64,000 nucleotides of DNA, from NCBI GenBank assembly GCA_003255065.1, contig QAOA01008415.1, positions 1 to 64,000 of the forward strand, given 5' to 3'. Both the position numbers and the translations under genes were made by a program. This document shows positions 13,177-24,790 of this stretch, piece after piece. A model generated the notes under the pieces. The model made no database searches, was not told where the DNA came from, and worked only from the letters and a program-made list of their open reading frames with translations. The stretch is from Cercis canadensis. Its lineage: Eukaryota > Streptophyta > Magnoliopsida > Fabales > Fabaceae. Numbering within the stretch: position 1 is the stretch's first letter; each line of letters opens with the position of its first letter.

Positions 13177-16100
13177 TGGATACATTATATATGATATCTC
13201 CCATTTCAAAATGACTAAAAGAAAGGAGTATAGGGTCTTTATTTAAATTTTTGTTTGGAATGGAAATGCCCTATCTGATCTTCTTATTTATAGTGTAAGA
13301 TATTTTTTTTGTTGTTGTCAAACATGTGCAGAGATTGGCCATGGTGAATAATAAAATTGAGCCAAAATGTAGATTTGCATAAAATAGCTCACGTTATTAT
13401 TAGCTCTACTGAGTAATGATATCTCCAAAAATGAATTTTGTAGGCTAGGAGGAAGTTACAAATAGATAAATCATAAAGCCATATTTTTGGTTAATACTTC
13501 AAATTTTACTAATGACTACAATATTAGGATAATTCAAATTTTACTAGTGAGTACAATATCTGGAGAAAGACTAAATTATAAACTTTAAACACTTAAAAAC
13601 CTTATAATGATACATACTATAAGAGAACCTTATAATGATGCATACCATAATAGAACATTATAATGTAGAAATTTTTGTGCACTCTGAATGTAATATTCTA
13701 AAAAATACAACAATGTGTTGAATTTGTGTAATTTTCTGTAAAAACTTGGAACAATAATTCTCTTTGAAGGTGCTGTGAACAAAATAGTGTTCGTGATGGG
13801 AGGCAGATGGCATGAGTTACTGTAGGCAAACATTAACATTCAAGTGACAGACTCCCACTTTGAATGGTGTCTGCTTTAAGAATCATAGAGGCAACTAGTA
13901 GTTAAGCTTTAAGATAGAGAAAGGGAAGTTAATCAAATACAGTCCATAATTCATTAACATAGTCACCATTAACCCTTTTTCAAGATTGACATGCAGGTGA
14001 GGTGATAGCTCTCATTTTCCTAACAACATAAGTTAATTATAAAAGTTCCTATCACTCAATTTGCTACACCAGCTCAGTGCCACACTGTCACTTCATCCAC
14101 CTTACTTAGCTCAAGCCATAGTGTAACCTGCAACAAGCAATGGTCATATTAAGAATTACAAGATTTGTAACAAGAAAATGAACTCTATATATAAACTAAA
14201 CCAACCAACGTTTGGGAATCGTCATGACAATCTATGGCTTAATTCCAATGCTTTTGGCAATATCAGAAAGCATAATGGAACAGAAACAACTTAAGTTCTC
14301 CCTAAGTTTTTTATCTGAGAGCAACAAGTGTCTGGACTAAGAGCATTTTCGTGTCTTGCTAGGATTTTACAAGTGAAGAGCTTTTACAGGATCAATTCCT
14401 TTAAGAGACTTCCAACACTTATTTGCGCCGGCAATAGGGTTAAGCCCAGCGTACGTCAAAAGGCAAATGAATTTCTCAGAAACCTCCATTTCTTTGAATA
14501 TCTCTTCCCACAACTGCTTAGTGCTATCTTACAATGTAGCAAAGTTCTCCCCCATTAACTGACGGTTTTATAGCAGAAGAGGAGCGAGCACAACAGTCTT
14601 TACTCTTTAGCTATCTATATTTCTATATTGATGGACTGACAATATTGAGTGTTTGGCACTTAATAACGCAATTTACACACTAGTTAAGCTCACATTTATT
14701 TCTAATGGTACAAATGGCACGATTTAAACTGAACTGTAATAAATTAAACTTTTTTTTTTTAAAAAAAATCTGGTTCAACTTTTACTAACTATGCTAGTAT
14801 GATCTATTTGTATGTATTAAGTATTTCTGTGAGGCACCATTCTTGTCATCAATGTGATTAGCATTTTTTTTTTCTTGTGTGAGCCATCAAAGTAATTAGC
14901 CTACTAGAAATAGATTCAGCTACATATCGAGATGGGCCCATTAGGTATTCCCTGTGAACTAAATACAATTAGGATGATCAATTTACGATCCTATCTAAAT
15001 TCATCATAAATCATTCACTTTCTTTCTTTTTCTGTTTTTTATGCCAGATCTGAGCTGAAGGTCGGGAAAATGGATGAGGTTAGGTCGGAGGAGTCTTAAC
15101 TGCATAATAACAAGTGAACTAAGAGTCGGGTGGCGATACCCGAACTCCAAAACTTAAGTTAGTATGGTCCGAATTAAAGAAGATAATAAATGCTAAGAGA
15201 AGTAAAAATTCATATACATGTTATTGAGAACTATTTATAGATGAGGGTTAAAAGGTATGATAAGAATATCTAAGATGAAGATTTAATTATGTGGGCCTTT
15301 AGTGAAATGAGCCTGAATGTAATAGGCCGAAAAGATTAGGTATTTACACCACCATATTTTTATACTTTTATTATACTTACACAGTTAATAATATTTGAAT
15401 TTAATTGATCAATTAAAACTTTATACAATATTACTAATATTTTAATTTAACATCTTTAATTAACTATACTCCTTTTTTCATCTTTTATGTTTCCTTTATC
15501 TATAAACTAATTTCTATTAGAGACCTGTCCTATTGGATCGACCCAAGATGGAAATTTAGCTCTTAATTTTCTACTTTAATTAATTCGTACCCTTAAACTT
15601 ATAGCAAGAAAATTTCTACCCTTAATATTTATCTCTTTTTAACTTACGTTCTTTTAAAGAGTGTGAACTTATCAATTTTTTTTTTTTTTTATATATATAT
15701 AACTTAATTTCTATTGGATACAAATAAAGTTGATATAATTATATAATTCCTATTGACTACAAATATAAAGTTAAATATAAATACAAGTACACACAATATA
15801 ATTACTCAAAAAATATAAATTGATTTTTTGTGTGTGTTTTCTATAGGATCTTTTTTAATTTTAATGGTAAGGGTATTTTTGGGCCAATTATTACACACAA
15901 AGACTAAATTTTTTCTCGGGCGATCTTAAAATCACACCCTTAACATTGACTTGGTGCATTAAGGGGAAAAAATCCCCTAGATGTTTGCTCTCATTTTTCT
16001 AATTCTAATTAAATTTCTACCCTTAATATTTATTTTCTTTTGCTTCTCACATATGCCGAAGGATGTGCCGGAAAAAAAAATGCAGTGGTTTGGAAAAGGC

Positions 16101-16200
16101 AATAAGCTTTTCTCTCTATCAATCAAACAGTTAAAGAGACATTTGCTAAAGTGATGGCCAAACTTATGAACAACCATGAATTATTTAGTATACAACAATA
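13177..16200. other. 3' flank and repeat-rich intergenic DNA; no assigned gene
   Basis: Directly after the stop comes the likely 3' UTR of the trypsin-fold gene. Bases 15045-15345 are the second copy of the dispersed repeat at 6860-7190. Bases 15855-15980 match 24160-24285 (atggtaagggtatttt and gacttggtgcatt type strings) and look like a LINE or SINE tail. The minus strand of 14330-14570 reads as a short open stretch (QLWEEIFKEMEVSEKF...) that I could not assign. Confidence 0.5.
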
Positions 16201-16470
16201 TATACCAAGAAATAACCTTCTAAATCCATAAGAATCATCCATCTTTTCTTAGATAATCAACTTACTAAATAAGCCATCTTTCAGTCATTGAATTAAGCCA
16301 AGTCACACGTCTATTGCAACCCAACCAAAACCTAGCCACTATAAATTGCAGCAATAAGCCAAATCATATATCACTGCTAAACAGAAACACATAAGAGACT
16401 TGTCAATTTCCATATACTAGGCTCAAAGAAGAATAAAGCAACAAAGATCTTAGCTCTCATTCCCAATCCA
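16200..16470 (+). promoter_or_regulatory. Promoter shared by the RALF-like genes, copy 1
   Basis: The block contains gataatcaacttactaaata, aagccatctttcagtcattg and a TATA-like ctataaattgca (about 16339). Upstream of the other two peptide genes the same order appears: ataaccaact...taaataagccat...tataaattgcat at 22408-22495, and on the minus strand ggataaccaccctaaataag at about 21445-21470. The conservation reflects gene duplication including the promoter. TATA spacing to the ATG is about 130 bp. Confidence 0.65.
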
Positions 16471-16472
16471 TC

Positions 16473-16676
16473 ATGAAGACATGGTTCATATGCTTTCTTC
16501 TTATCAGCATGGCGATGCTCAACCATGGCGTGTTGGGTTTCGATCTTGGTAAAGGAATGTGTAGCATGCCTGTAGTTAATAGACTCTCTGGTTGTAAGAA
16601 ATACCACACTGAACCAATGCGTCCATCACATGCCAAGGGTCCTTCTCTGGTTAAAGGCCGACAATACCATGGATGA
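16473..16676 (+). CDS. Divergent RALF-like secreted peptide, lacking the second Cys pair
   Basis: 67 residues. The signal peptide is MKTWFICFLLISMAMLNHGV, followed by a mature part with only two cysteines, spaced as in RALF (CSMPVVNRLSGC). The RALF-type C-terminal RGCxxxxxCR seen in the two sister genes is absent; the tail reads KGPSLVKGRQYHG instead. The N-terminus and promoter clearly match the genes at 21066 and 22589, so this is a paralogue whose 3' end has been replaced or decayed. RALF peptides act in the apoplast on CrRLK1L receptor kinases. Binding by this truncated form is doubtful; it may be a new peptide or a dying gene. Confidence 0.65.
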   Translation: MKTWFICFLLISMAMLNHGVLGFDLGKGMCSMPVVNRLSGCKKYHTEPMRPSHAKGPSLVKGRQYHG

Positions 16677-18106
16677 AATAAAGAAGATAAATGATCTGGG
16701 TTGTGCAGAAGATTTTCTTTTGCCATGCTCAATGTATATGTAGTTGTTGATCGTTAGATCTATTATTATGCATCCCTGAGGGTGATGTTCAATCACATGT
16801 AATAAATGGTGCACAATATAGTGGTACCTATTGGTTTAAAAACCAATGTTGCAAAATTATGCACTTTTTGATTATGATATATAGATGATTATTAATTTTT
16901 ACTGTTTTTCCATTTCCAATATCATATCTATATATATATAACTTGGAACGAGTCATACTTGCTCTAGGAATTTCGTTGTCAAAGTACCCATAGCTGTAGT
17001 TAACTTTGTGTGTGAGAGTACTTTGAGACTCTCATTTTATCAATGAGAGTTTTCGAACACAAGACCATATTCTTGTAAGGAGAGCTTTGTGACTAACTGA
17101 TCTACGGTCTAATTGGCTTCCAATATCATATTTAGTAGATAGAATATTGATTGAGTCCTGACATAATTAATTTAGAAGAGATGTGTATTTCATGTTGGTG
17201 TAATCTTGAGCTCAAATTTTAAATATTGCAATGAACATTAATTTCCAATTTTACACAAAAAAAAAAAAAATGGAGTTATGGCTTAGCCAAATCTATTTAA
17301 TCGGAATCATACTTTTTCTATTTTTAATTAACTTAGCTATCGCTCCTTTGTGAAGAAAATATTTTTATACAGCTTTATTGCTTATTCACTTATTTGAGTT
17401 TTTGAAATGAAAAATTCAGCCTTAAATTTCAAAGTGGAATCTGGTTTTTTTTACTTGTACCAACCCTCATCTAGAGTGTAGACAACTACAAGAAAAGATT
17501 GGAAGAGACTATTTCTCGAAAGATGAGGATTAAGGTAAAGAGTAAAATGTCATTGAATTATTTTTTAAATGTCATTTTAGTAATTGATTTATTTTTTGTG
17601 TCACTTTAATCTTTGAATAATCACATTGTCCACCAAATCAATTTTCCTTAGCATAAAAAATAATCGTTTAAATGATTGATTTGACAAATAGAGTGATTAT
17701 TTAAGGACTAAAGTGACACAAAAAATAAATCAAGGATTAAAGTGACATTTGATAAATAATTTAAAGACAAAAAATATATTTAACTCTAACATAAAAGTTT
17801 AGAACTGACCTTAGTACAAATTCCACTAATAATATGCATCAGACTAAATAAATAAAAATTCTCAAGAGCAAACACGAGTACTAGTACCATGCACCAAACC
17901 AAAATAAAAGCTTAGTGCAATATTGATTTAATTAAATACAAGCACACATAATACAATTTGTCCAAAAATCTCCTAAATTAGTTGGGGTCCTAGGTTTAAA
18001 TACCTATCATTCCCCATATCTCCCAAAAATTTTAGCTTTATTTATATAATGCCAAAAAAAAAATAGATATAAAAAAGAATAGTGCAATGCTCTTTTGAGG
18101 AGAATT
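16677..18106. other. Intergenic DNA with MITE and SINE-like pieces
   Basis: Bases 17540-17785 form a foldback MITE: atttattttttgtgtcactt on the left pairs with aagtgacacaaaaaataaat on the right. About 17020-17110 on the minus strand resembles a tRNA-derived SINE (box B-like GTGTTCGAAAACTC). Bases 17930-18060 are another copy of the tacaagcacacaca repeat. No gene is seen. Confidence 0.5.
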
Positions 18107-19582
18107 TGGAGCACTATCAAAGAAAAATGAGTGGGCACACACATATTTGATCATTTGATTTTTTGTAACTACAGGCACTAAGATTTCCTCTATCACTTCA
18201 TGCATCTTAACTAGAATTCTGTTGAGTGAGTTTTATACTCACTTTTTAGGTGTCCTTTACTTAAGTATCTAGTTAGTTTTGAGGATTAATTGCCATTTAA
18301 TGGGATTTCTATGTTAAATTGTAGGTTCCATGGATTAAAGTGAAGAAATGAAGATTTTGAGAAGATTTGGGGACAAAATCTAAGAGCCGCGGCGCCCATA
18401 AACCAGAGCCACAACCCCTGAAGCATTAGAATGGAGGACTTAGATAGGAGCTCAGCGTCGCATCCCTCGTTTCTCAGAGCTGTAGCGCTCAAACTCACAA
18501 GGGACCAGCAACTAAGGGGCGCGGCGCCCATGCGTACAAAGGAGCACAATCTTGTTTCAGAGAAGTAGTGCTGCGGCGCCCAGAAAACAGGGCCGCAGCG
18601 CCCGTACCTAAAATCTAAACTCGTGGCTTTATTTCTTGACTTTTTAGGGCTTTCTTGTGGGGGGGGGGGGTATAAATAGGAAATCTTAGGAATTAGAAGG
18701 GATTCGTTCTTAGACACTCTTGGGGACACAAAGGAGGCAAAGCAAGGATTGAAGGGAAGATATGCGAAGCTGATTCGACCTTCAAACACTCATGTCTAGA
18801 TTTTATTCTTTCTTGTTCTCTTATTCTATTATGAACTAATTTTCTTATCTAAGGCTACGATGTAGCCTAATTAGGACCAATTGTAGTTTCTTATGAAATT
18901 AATTCTATGATTTATCTCTTCAATTTGAGTGTTTATCTATTCTCTTAATGCTTCTGATTGTCTGGCCAATAATTAGATGAGTTGTTAATCACAATGAGAC
19001 CGGGAGGAGAATTGTGTATCAAGTTCCTTGGGGTAAATGCCATGAGTTGCATGGAGGATAGGAATATACCTTCATGACTCATGTAATCAGTTAAAAAGAT
19101 CCACCAAGCTTAATTAATACGTAATTATTGTAACCTGTATAGGAATATATAGGGTTAGTAATTAGAGATATTTATACTAGACCTTGGGAGAGGCTAGTGA
19201 ATGAATTAGGGAATCTTGATTAGCAATTAGGAAGATAAATTGAGATTAATGGAATAAGGAATGAAAAGTGGAAATAATTATGGTGAAATCGGAACCCTAG
19301 GTGTTTCTCTCTTGATTATTCTATCATTTTGCTGGTTTAATTTGATATTTTACTGGTTTAGTTTACTTTTATTCTATTTAAAGTTGTTTCTTCAAAGTCT
19401 CTCCATATTGATTGACTATATAAATTAAGGTTAACCCTATTTCGGTAGTTGATGTATTAGTTATCGTNTGGAGCACTATCAAAGAAAAATGAGTGGGCAC
19501 ACGCATATTTGATCATTTGATTTTTTGTAACTACAGGCACTAAGATTTCCTTCATGACTTCATGCATCTCAACTAGAATTCT
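18107..19582. mobile_element. LTR-like insertion with GC palindromes, ended by an N and a duplicated flank
   Basis: The sequence at 18107-18220 (ttggagcactatcaaagaaa ... aactagaattct) recurs at 19469-19582 with several mismatches. Between them lie ~1.25 kb of LTR-like DNA and a single N at 19468. The insert has a TATA box (tataaatagg, about 18672), a G11 run and four copies of a gcggcgccc-type palindrome (18388, 18520, 18574, 18592). Since the flank repeats at an N, one haplotype probably carries this element and the other does not. No coding frame was recognised. Confidence 0.55.
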
Positions 19583-21060
19583 CTCCGTCATACATTAGCC
19601 AAAAAAAACAAAAAAAATGAACTCTCTCCATGTTACTAGTATCTTAGTCTTTTGGGTTGGACTTGAGTTTGGATAACGTTAAAATCTTTCGGTTTAATTG
19701 TTTCATAATTATATGAAAAATCAAAGAAAAACATAAAAGGAAACAGATTATAAAGGGACAATTTCAACATGTTTCATTTAGGGATGGCAATGGGGCGGGG
19801 ATGGGGCGGGGCAAGCAGTCCCCGTCCCCATCCCCGAAGGGCATGGGGATGCCCCATCCCCGGACCCATCCCCGGCGGGNAAAAAATATATAAAAAAAGG
19901 TATAAGTGATGTATAAAAAATTGAGTCATAAAAAAAAAAGTTTAAATGAGTTTAGAATAAGTCTATTAAAACTCAGGTATGGAGATGTGTAAAGTGCAGA
20001 AGATGTATAAAAAGTCAAGAGGAATATTTTTTTTTGGTGTGTTTTTTGGCAATAATTTTGGATTCGAACATGAAACTTACAATCATGAGAATGATTTCAA
20101 TACTACTCAGTTACAAGTTATTTAATATAAGAGGAATGTTTATCATAAATGCATCACTATTCATAATAAATGAAGTATATATAGGAAAAAGACAATAATA
20201 TAAGCTTTAGATTATTATGTTGTACATCACCAGTGAAGTTCAAAATTTTCAGTAGCGGCCTTCATAATTTGACATTTTTCTCACTCATTTTTGAGACTTA
20301 ATACTTTGAGTGATTGATTGTGCTGTTGATGGTACTTATCTGGGTTTCTGTTGCCAGAAAAATGTAAAGGACTGAGGGTGTGTTACAGATATTGTAACTA
20401 AGGGAGAAAATTACCAGGAAAAAAAAGAGAGTAAAGATGAAACAGACCAATAAAAAGAAAAACACAGCACCCTACAGCAGCAGTTGAGGAAACACCTTAG
20501 TTTCTTGAACTTTGATTAATTATGCATCAGAATACCGACGGTTATTTAAGGGTGATGATAGACTCTCAAGTCTCAACAAATATTTGGGGTAAGGGATGAT
20601 GTATTTATTATTTTTGTTAATTGAAAAAAACATTGTAAATCAAAGTTAAACTTAATATAGAAATGGAACAGGTCAAATTTTGGTGCACCGCTGTAGGTCA
20701 AATTTCAAAATTGTAATTTTCATGTAAAATTATAAGAGATGTAAATTGAACGGCCATGATTGATTATAAAGAATACTTTTTTTTTTAATAATTTTCTTAT
20801 CATATTTGTATATAATTAATAAAAAAAGAATTATAATACCAATTAGATTATCATTATTCATATATAAAAAAAGATTATCATTAACATACTTTTTATGAAG
20901 TGTTTTATCACAAAAAAAAAAAAAAATTAATCTGCTTATATAAAACTTTAGACTCCACTAACGATGAAATAAAAATCCTTGAATAGCAAGAAATGTAATA
21001 ATTAACAAGTAAAATATTACATGGTACGTAGAAATGAAAGTATTGCATGATCCATATACA
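19583..21060. other. Intergenic DNA with a GC-rich repeat end and a SINE; no gene
   Basis: Bases 19785-19879 are a strongly GC-rich block (ggggcggggatggggcgggg then ccccgtccccatcccc) that stops at an N (19880), as though a larger repeat had been cut off. About 20036-20133 on the minus strand is a SINE-like copy: it reads taacttgtaactgagtagta, then a box B-like atgttcgaatccaaa, then an A-rich end. It belongs to the same family as the SINE at 62977. Confidence 0.55.
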
Positions 21061-21065
21061 TATCA

Positions 21066-21278
21066 CTAATCTCTTTTATGACGACAACGCGTTATTGAAT
21101 TGCAACCACGGCTATAAACGGGTGTCTGAGTTGGTAGGGGCTTGCTGTCCTGACAACCCTGCATTTGACCATTACTTTTCTCACACAAGTGTTGTTTGAT
21201 ATCCACAGCAACCACACTGCGATTGTGCAGCACCATGCTGATAAGTAGAAAGCACATGAAGAAGAACAACACCTTCAT
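21066..21278 (-). CDS. RALF-like secreted peptide
   Basis: 70 residues with an N-terminal signal peptide (MKVLFFFMCFLLISMVL). It has four cysteines in RALF spacing: C-x9-C (CEKSNGQMQGC), then YSRGCNSITRCR, which is nearly identical to the C-terminus of classical RALFs. The canonical YISY receptor-binding motif and the RR site for S1P processing are both missing, as in the divergent short RALF clade. The start is the ATG at 21278, followed directly by the signal peptide. The promoter on the minus strand (21300-21480) matches those of the other two copies. Confidence 0.8.
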   Translation of the reverse strand: MKVLFFFMCFLLISMVLHNRSVVAVDIKQHLCEKSNGQMQGCQDSKPLPTQTPVYSRGCNSITRCRHKRD

Positions 21279-21299
21279 GATGGATTAGGGATGGGCTCT

Positions 21300-21480
21300 T
21301 GATAATCTCTCTCTATTGCTGTGTTCTTCTTTAAGCTTAGCATATGACAAATCTCTTGTGTCTCTGCTATTGAACAACCTTTCTTATGCGATTTATATTA
21401 GGTAAGTTTTGGTGATTTTGGCACAATTTAATGATCGAAAGATGGCTTATTTAGGGTGGTTATCCATGAAAAGAGGGATG
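21300..21480 (-). promoter_or_regulatory. Promoter of the minus-strand RALF-like gene
   Basis: Read on the minus strand it contains ggataaccaccctaaataag, then ccatctttcgatcattaaat, then a TATA-like aatataaatcgcataag. The order of blocks is the same as at 16200-16470 and 22380-22580. Confidence 0.6.
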
Positions 21481-22379
21481 GTTGATGGACAATAATTTCT
21501 TGCTAAACATTGTTCTTCTAATGTACGGTTCTCATCTTTTTTTTGGTAACCTAAAATTATTTTAAGAATAGATTACTCAAACATTATTGGATAGGGCGCT
21601 AGGCGAAAATCTCTCTAATGAGGGTTACTGCCAAGCAGGCACATGGAAATTGTTGAGCCTTAAGTCGAATTTCTTTGACTAATTGAGCCAATCCACATTG
21701 ACATTTACAGTTCTCATATGTTTGCTCATTATTGAAAAAATTGCTTTAATTGTTTATTGCCCAATTAAATAATATTTGTAAATGATATAATTTGTTGCTC
21801 TAAATATTAATAAATAATATTGCCCATTGAACATCATTATATATCGTTAATTATTTATTTTTAAATGAGACTAAATGGGATTTCTATTAAAATTAGAAAG
21901 TCCTTGGTGAAATGCTTTGGCCACAGGGTCAATGACACAGCTAAAACCAGTAATGTTGCTTTAGTAGTTCTAATATAATTAAAGATATACTGGATGTGTA
22001 GTTCAGCATAAATAATTTAAGCGGAAATAAAATGCCATTAAGATTTTAAAGCAAAGGGGACACATTGTTGAAATGTGGCTCAATTTCACTCACAATTGAA
22101 CTGTATTTTAGAGAATTCAAGATTGAAGAGCTGAAGGTTTGACACTAGAGTCAAGACACATATGTTCAAGCACGGGATTTTTTTTTTGAAAAAAAAGACG
22201 ATATGCGACAATATAGAAAAGTCAATAATTTAAGGTAACAAACTCTCCTCTACTAAGCAAACAGTTAAGGTATTTGCTGTAAACCAACAAAAATAGTAAC
22301 ATTTGCGAAAGTTTCCGATCGAACCCATTACAACCTTGAATTTGTAGAAGAATATGTAGCAAGCAAACAGCTTTACAAT

Positions 22380-22580
22380 GCATAAAAAGCATAAACATTT
22401 TCTTGGATAACCAACTCCCTAAATAAGCCATGTTTGAGCCAAAATCTTATGTTTGTTATAATGCCAACCAAAGCGTTTACATTGTATAAATTGCATATCA
22501 AGGTCTGTTCATAATCATAGCATTGGTAGAGACAGAGATTTGTGATCACATTAAGCTGAAACAAAATCACAAAAGAAGAG
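22380..22580 (+). promoter_or_regulatory. Promoter of the third RALF-like gene
   Basis: Contains ttggataaccaactccctaa, ataagccatgtttgagcc and tgtataaattgcata (about 22482), about 100 bp before the ATG at 22589. It aligns with the upstream regions of the peptide genes at 16473 and 21278, and with the gene-less relic at 24545-24790. Confidence 0.6.
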
Positions 22581-22588
22581 AATCAATC

Positions 22589-22804
22589 ATGAAGGCTGTG
22601 TTCATGTGCTTTCTTGTTATCAGTATGGTGATGCTTAACCACAGTGTCACTGTGCTTGCTTTAGATATCAAAGCAGAATTGTGTGAGAGATCTGGATATG
22701 ATCAACGGCTCGGTTGTACCCTACCTCCTCGCCCACCGGTTCACAATCGTGGCTGCAATCCATTTCATCATTGTCGTCTTTCACGTGATCATGCTGGAAA
22801 TTAA
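22589..22804 (+). CDS. RALF-like secreted peptide
   Basis: 71 residues from the ATG at 22589 (MKAVFMCFLVISMVMLNHSV). An open frame extends upstream, but the signal peptide and the alignment to its sisters fix this start. It has four cysteines, CERSGYDQRLGC and HNRGCNPFHHCR, with the RALF C-x5-C spacing at the C-terminus. There is no YISY motif and no dibasic processing site. Expected to be secreted and to signal at the cell surface through CrRLK1L-type receptors, if it acts like known RALFs. Confidence 0.8.
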   Translation: MKAVFMCFLVISMVMLNHSVTVLALDIKAELCERSGYDQRLGCTLPPRPPVHNRGCNPFHHCRLSRDHAGN

Positions 22805-23263
22805 GAACTAAAGGAGAAGATATTTAATTTCTACTATGCACTATTCTTTTGTTTTGTTTTGTTGGAGTTTGATGACTATTTGGCTAAAGCTACCATTTCG
22901 TTAGTGAGAAAGATTGAACCTGGGGAAGGGAGGTGAAAGACAGCATTAATTTAAGGCTGATAGCGATTCCACTGAGCTAAAGCCTATTATACAATATACA
23001 ACTGTTAATCACAACATCTATTATTTTTCAATTGTAATAAATATCATATCATATAAATGTACCTTTTAAAGTGTCATGGTTGATGATTGAAGGAAATGTA
23101 TGATAAGATAACAAAGCTTATACTTTTATTTATTTATTCATTCTTCTTTTAAAAACTTAAAATGTAATGAAAAGCATCAGAGACACTTAGTTTAATTAGT
23201 GAGAGAAAATCTCATATCCTTTTGTCCACTGAAACTATATTTCGGGATTGTTGTATTTTTTTT

Positions 23264-23419
23264 TTTCAAGACCTTAAAGATGAGAATAACGATTATAGAG
23301 GAAGGGCTATGGAAACCATTGAGAGGTTGGTTACTTATTTTGAGAGTGCAAAGGTGAGACAACAAGATACAGATCTTATTTCAAGTATCACTGTTGTCAT
23401 GGATCAATTGATGGGTTGA
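23264..23419 (+). pseudogene. Fragment of splicing factor 3B subunit 1 (SF3B1)
   Basis: The frame reads DLKDENNDYRGRAMETIERL and, without a break, SAKVRQQDTDLISSITVVM before a stop. These are two separate pieces of the SF3B1 HEAT-repeat region that in the intact protein lie several dozen residues apart. An internal deletion has fused them and there is no further homology on either side. It is a dead gene scrap in the RALF-like cluster. Confidence 0.65.
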
Positions 23420-23429
23420 TTTGGTTTTC

Positions 23430-24540
23430 TTGTATAAATAAGATAAGACAACAAGAAGATAGTAATATTTTAAGAATCCTAAGGTTTTGGGATCAATTAT
23501 GGGAGCTCTTACATTAGTTGTGAGAGTTATTTTATATTTCATAATTTCAAAAAAATTCCAATAAATGATTGAATAGCTAGAGAAGACAATTTGAAGAGGA
23601 AAAAAAAGAAAAGGAAATAGTTAGCGATTGATATTTAAGAAAAAAAAAAACTCAGCAAATCAGCAATAAAGTATGTCATATATAATAGAGTTATGAGGTA
23701 AGATTAGTCAAAGATTTAAAAAGAAATATTAATGCTAGATTCACTATTTTTTTCAATATTAATTTTTATTTATTTATTTATTAAATGAAGGTATTTTAAT
23801 CTATATAATTTTTATATATTAAAAAGATTATGGCATTAATAAAATTGAATGTGAAAATAGCTATAACCGAATAATACCATGTTTTTTCTGGCATAATTTT
23901 TAAAGGAAAGGGTTGATAAAATATTTATCACTCATTTTCAAATACTAAAAATTCATATTTACGACTAGGACTTCCGATCTCTTTATAATATAACCAATCC
24001 ATCATGGTCCAAAAAAAAAAAANAAAAAAAATCCTCTCACCCATCAATTTTAACCAATTAATGTTGCTCAAGTGACAAGGGAGTACATCTTCTCTCATTG
24101 TCTCGAGTTTAAATCCATTGGGAAATATCTGCAGCACTTCCATTATCTTTTTTTTTTTTTTTGTTTAATGGTAAGAGTATTTTCGGATTAGTTTTTGTAC
24201 ATCAAAACTAAATTATTTCCTTACTAATCTTAATGATACACCTGCACATCGACATGGTACATTCAGAAAAAAATTTCCTTGAATCCCATTATCAACAACT
24301 GTCAACAAGTATTGACATGGGGTTATCAGTTCTCTTTCATAAAAAAAAAAAATGACTATAATTTTCACATTTTCTTGTTCTCTTCTATTGTTATATATCT
24401 TTTTGTATGGATATAATATTAATTGCAGTTGAAGTAGAGGTTATGAATACGTCGTCAGAATTGTGAGAAAATACGTTAATAACTTATCACAATTGTGATA
24501 AATTATGGTCACGCTCGAAGGAAAAAAAATTGATGTTAAA
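23430..24540. other. Intergenic, AT-rich; dispersed repeat fragments
   Basis: A poly-A tract with one N (24023) lies in the middle. Bases 24140-24290 match 15840-15980 and probably derive from one LINE or SINE family. No gene is visible. Confidence 0.5.
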
Positions 24541-24544
24541 AACT

Positions 24545-24790
24545 CTTGTCTATTATAAGCAAACAACAGTTAAAAGTAACATTTGGTAACATGATGAGCA
24601 ATCAAATGATAACCATAAATTAGTAGAACAAGATGTGGCAACAAATTAACCTTCACAATCCATCAAAAAGTATCCATTTTTTCTTGGATAACCAACTCCT
24701 ACAAGCAGTCTTTAGAAACTAAATCACACCAAAATCTCATTTTTTTTTATAGTGGCAATGAAACCATAGTTAATATAATGTCATGTGTGC
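24545..24790 (+). pseudogene. Orphan RALF-like promoter relic without a coding region
   Basis: This stretch carries the promoter blocks of the RALF-like genes in order: attataagcaaacaacagtt, taacatttggtaac, ttcttggataaccaactcct and accaaaatctcat. It aligns best with 22245-22480. No signal-peptide ORF follows; within 150 bp the sequence becomes unrelated. It is therefore the upstream half of a fourth duplicate that lost its gene. Confidence 0.6.

Noticed and set aside
14330..14570. Coding-looking minus-strand stretch (LWEEIFKEMEVSEKF...)
   Set aside because: Short, without start or clear splice partner, and I recognise no family. Left as unassigned intergenic DNA.
18286..18789. 167-codon minus-strand frame
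   Set aside because: Lies in the LTR-like element over GC palindromes and a G run. No recognisable domain.
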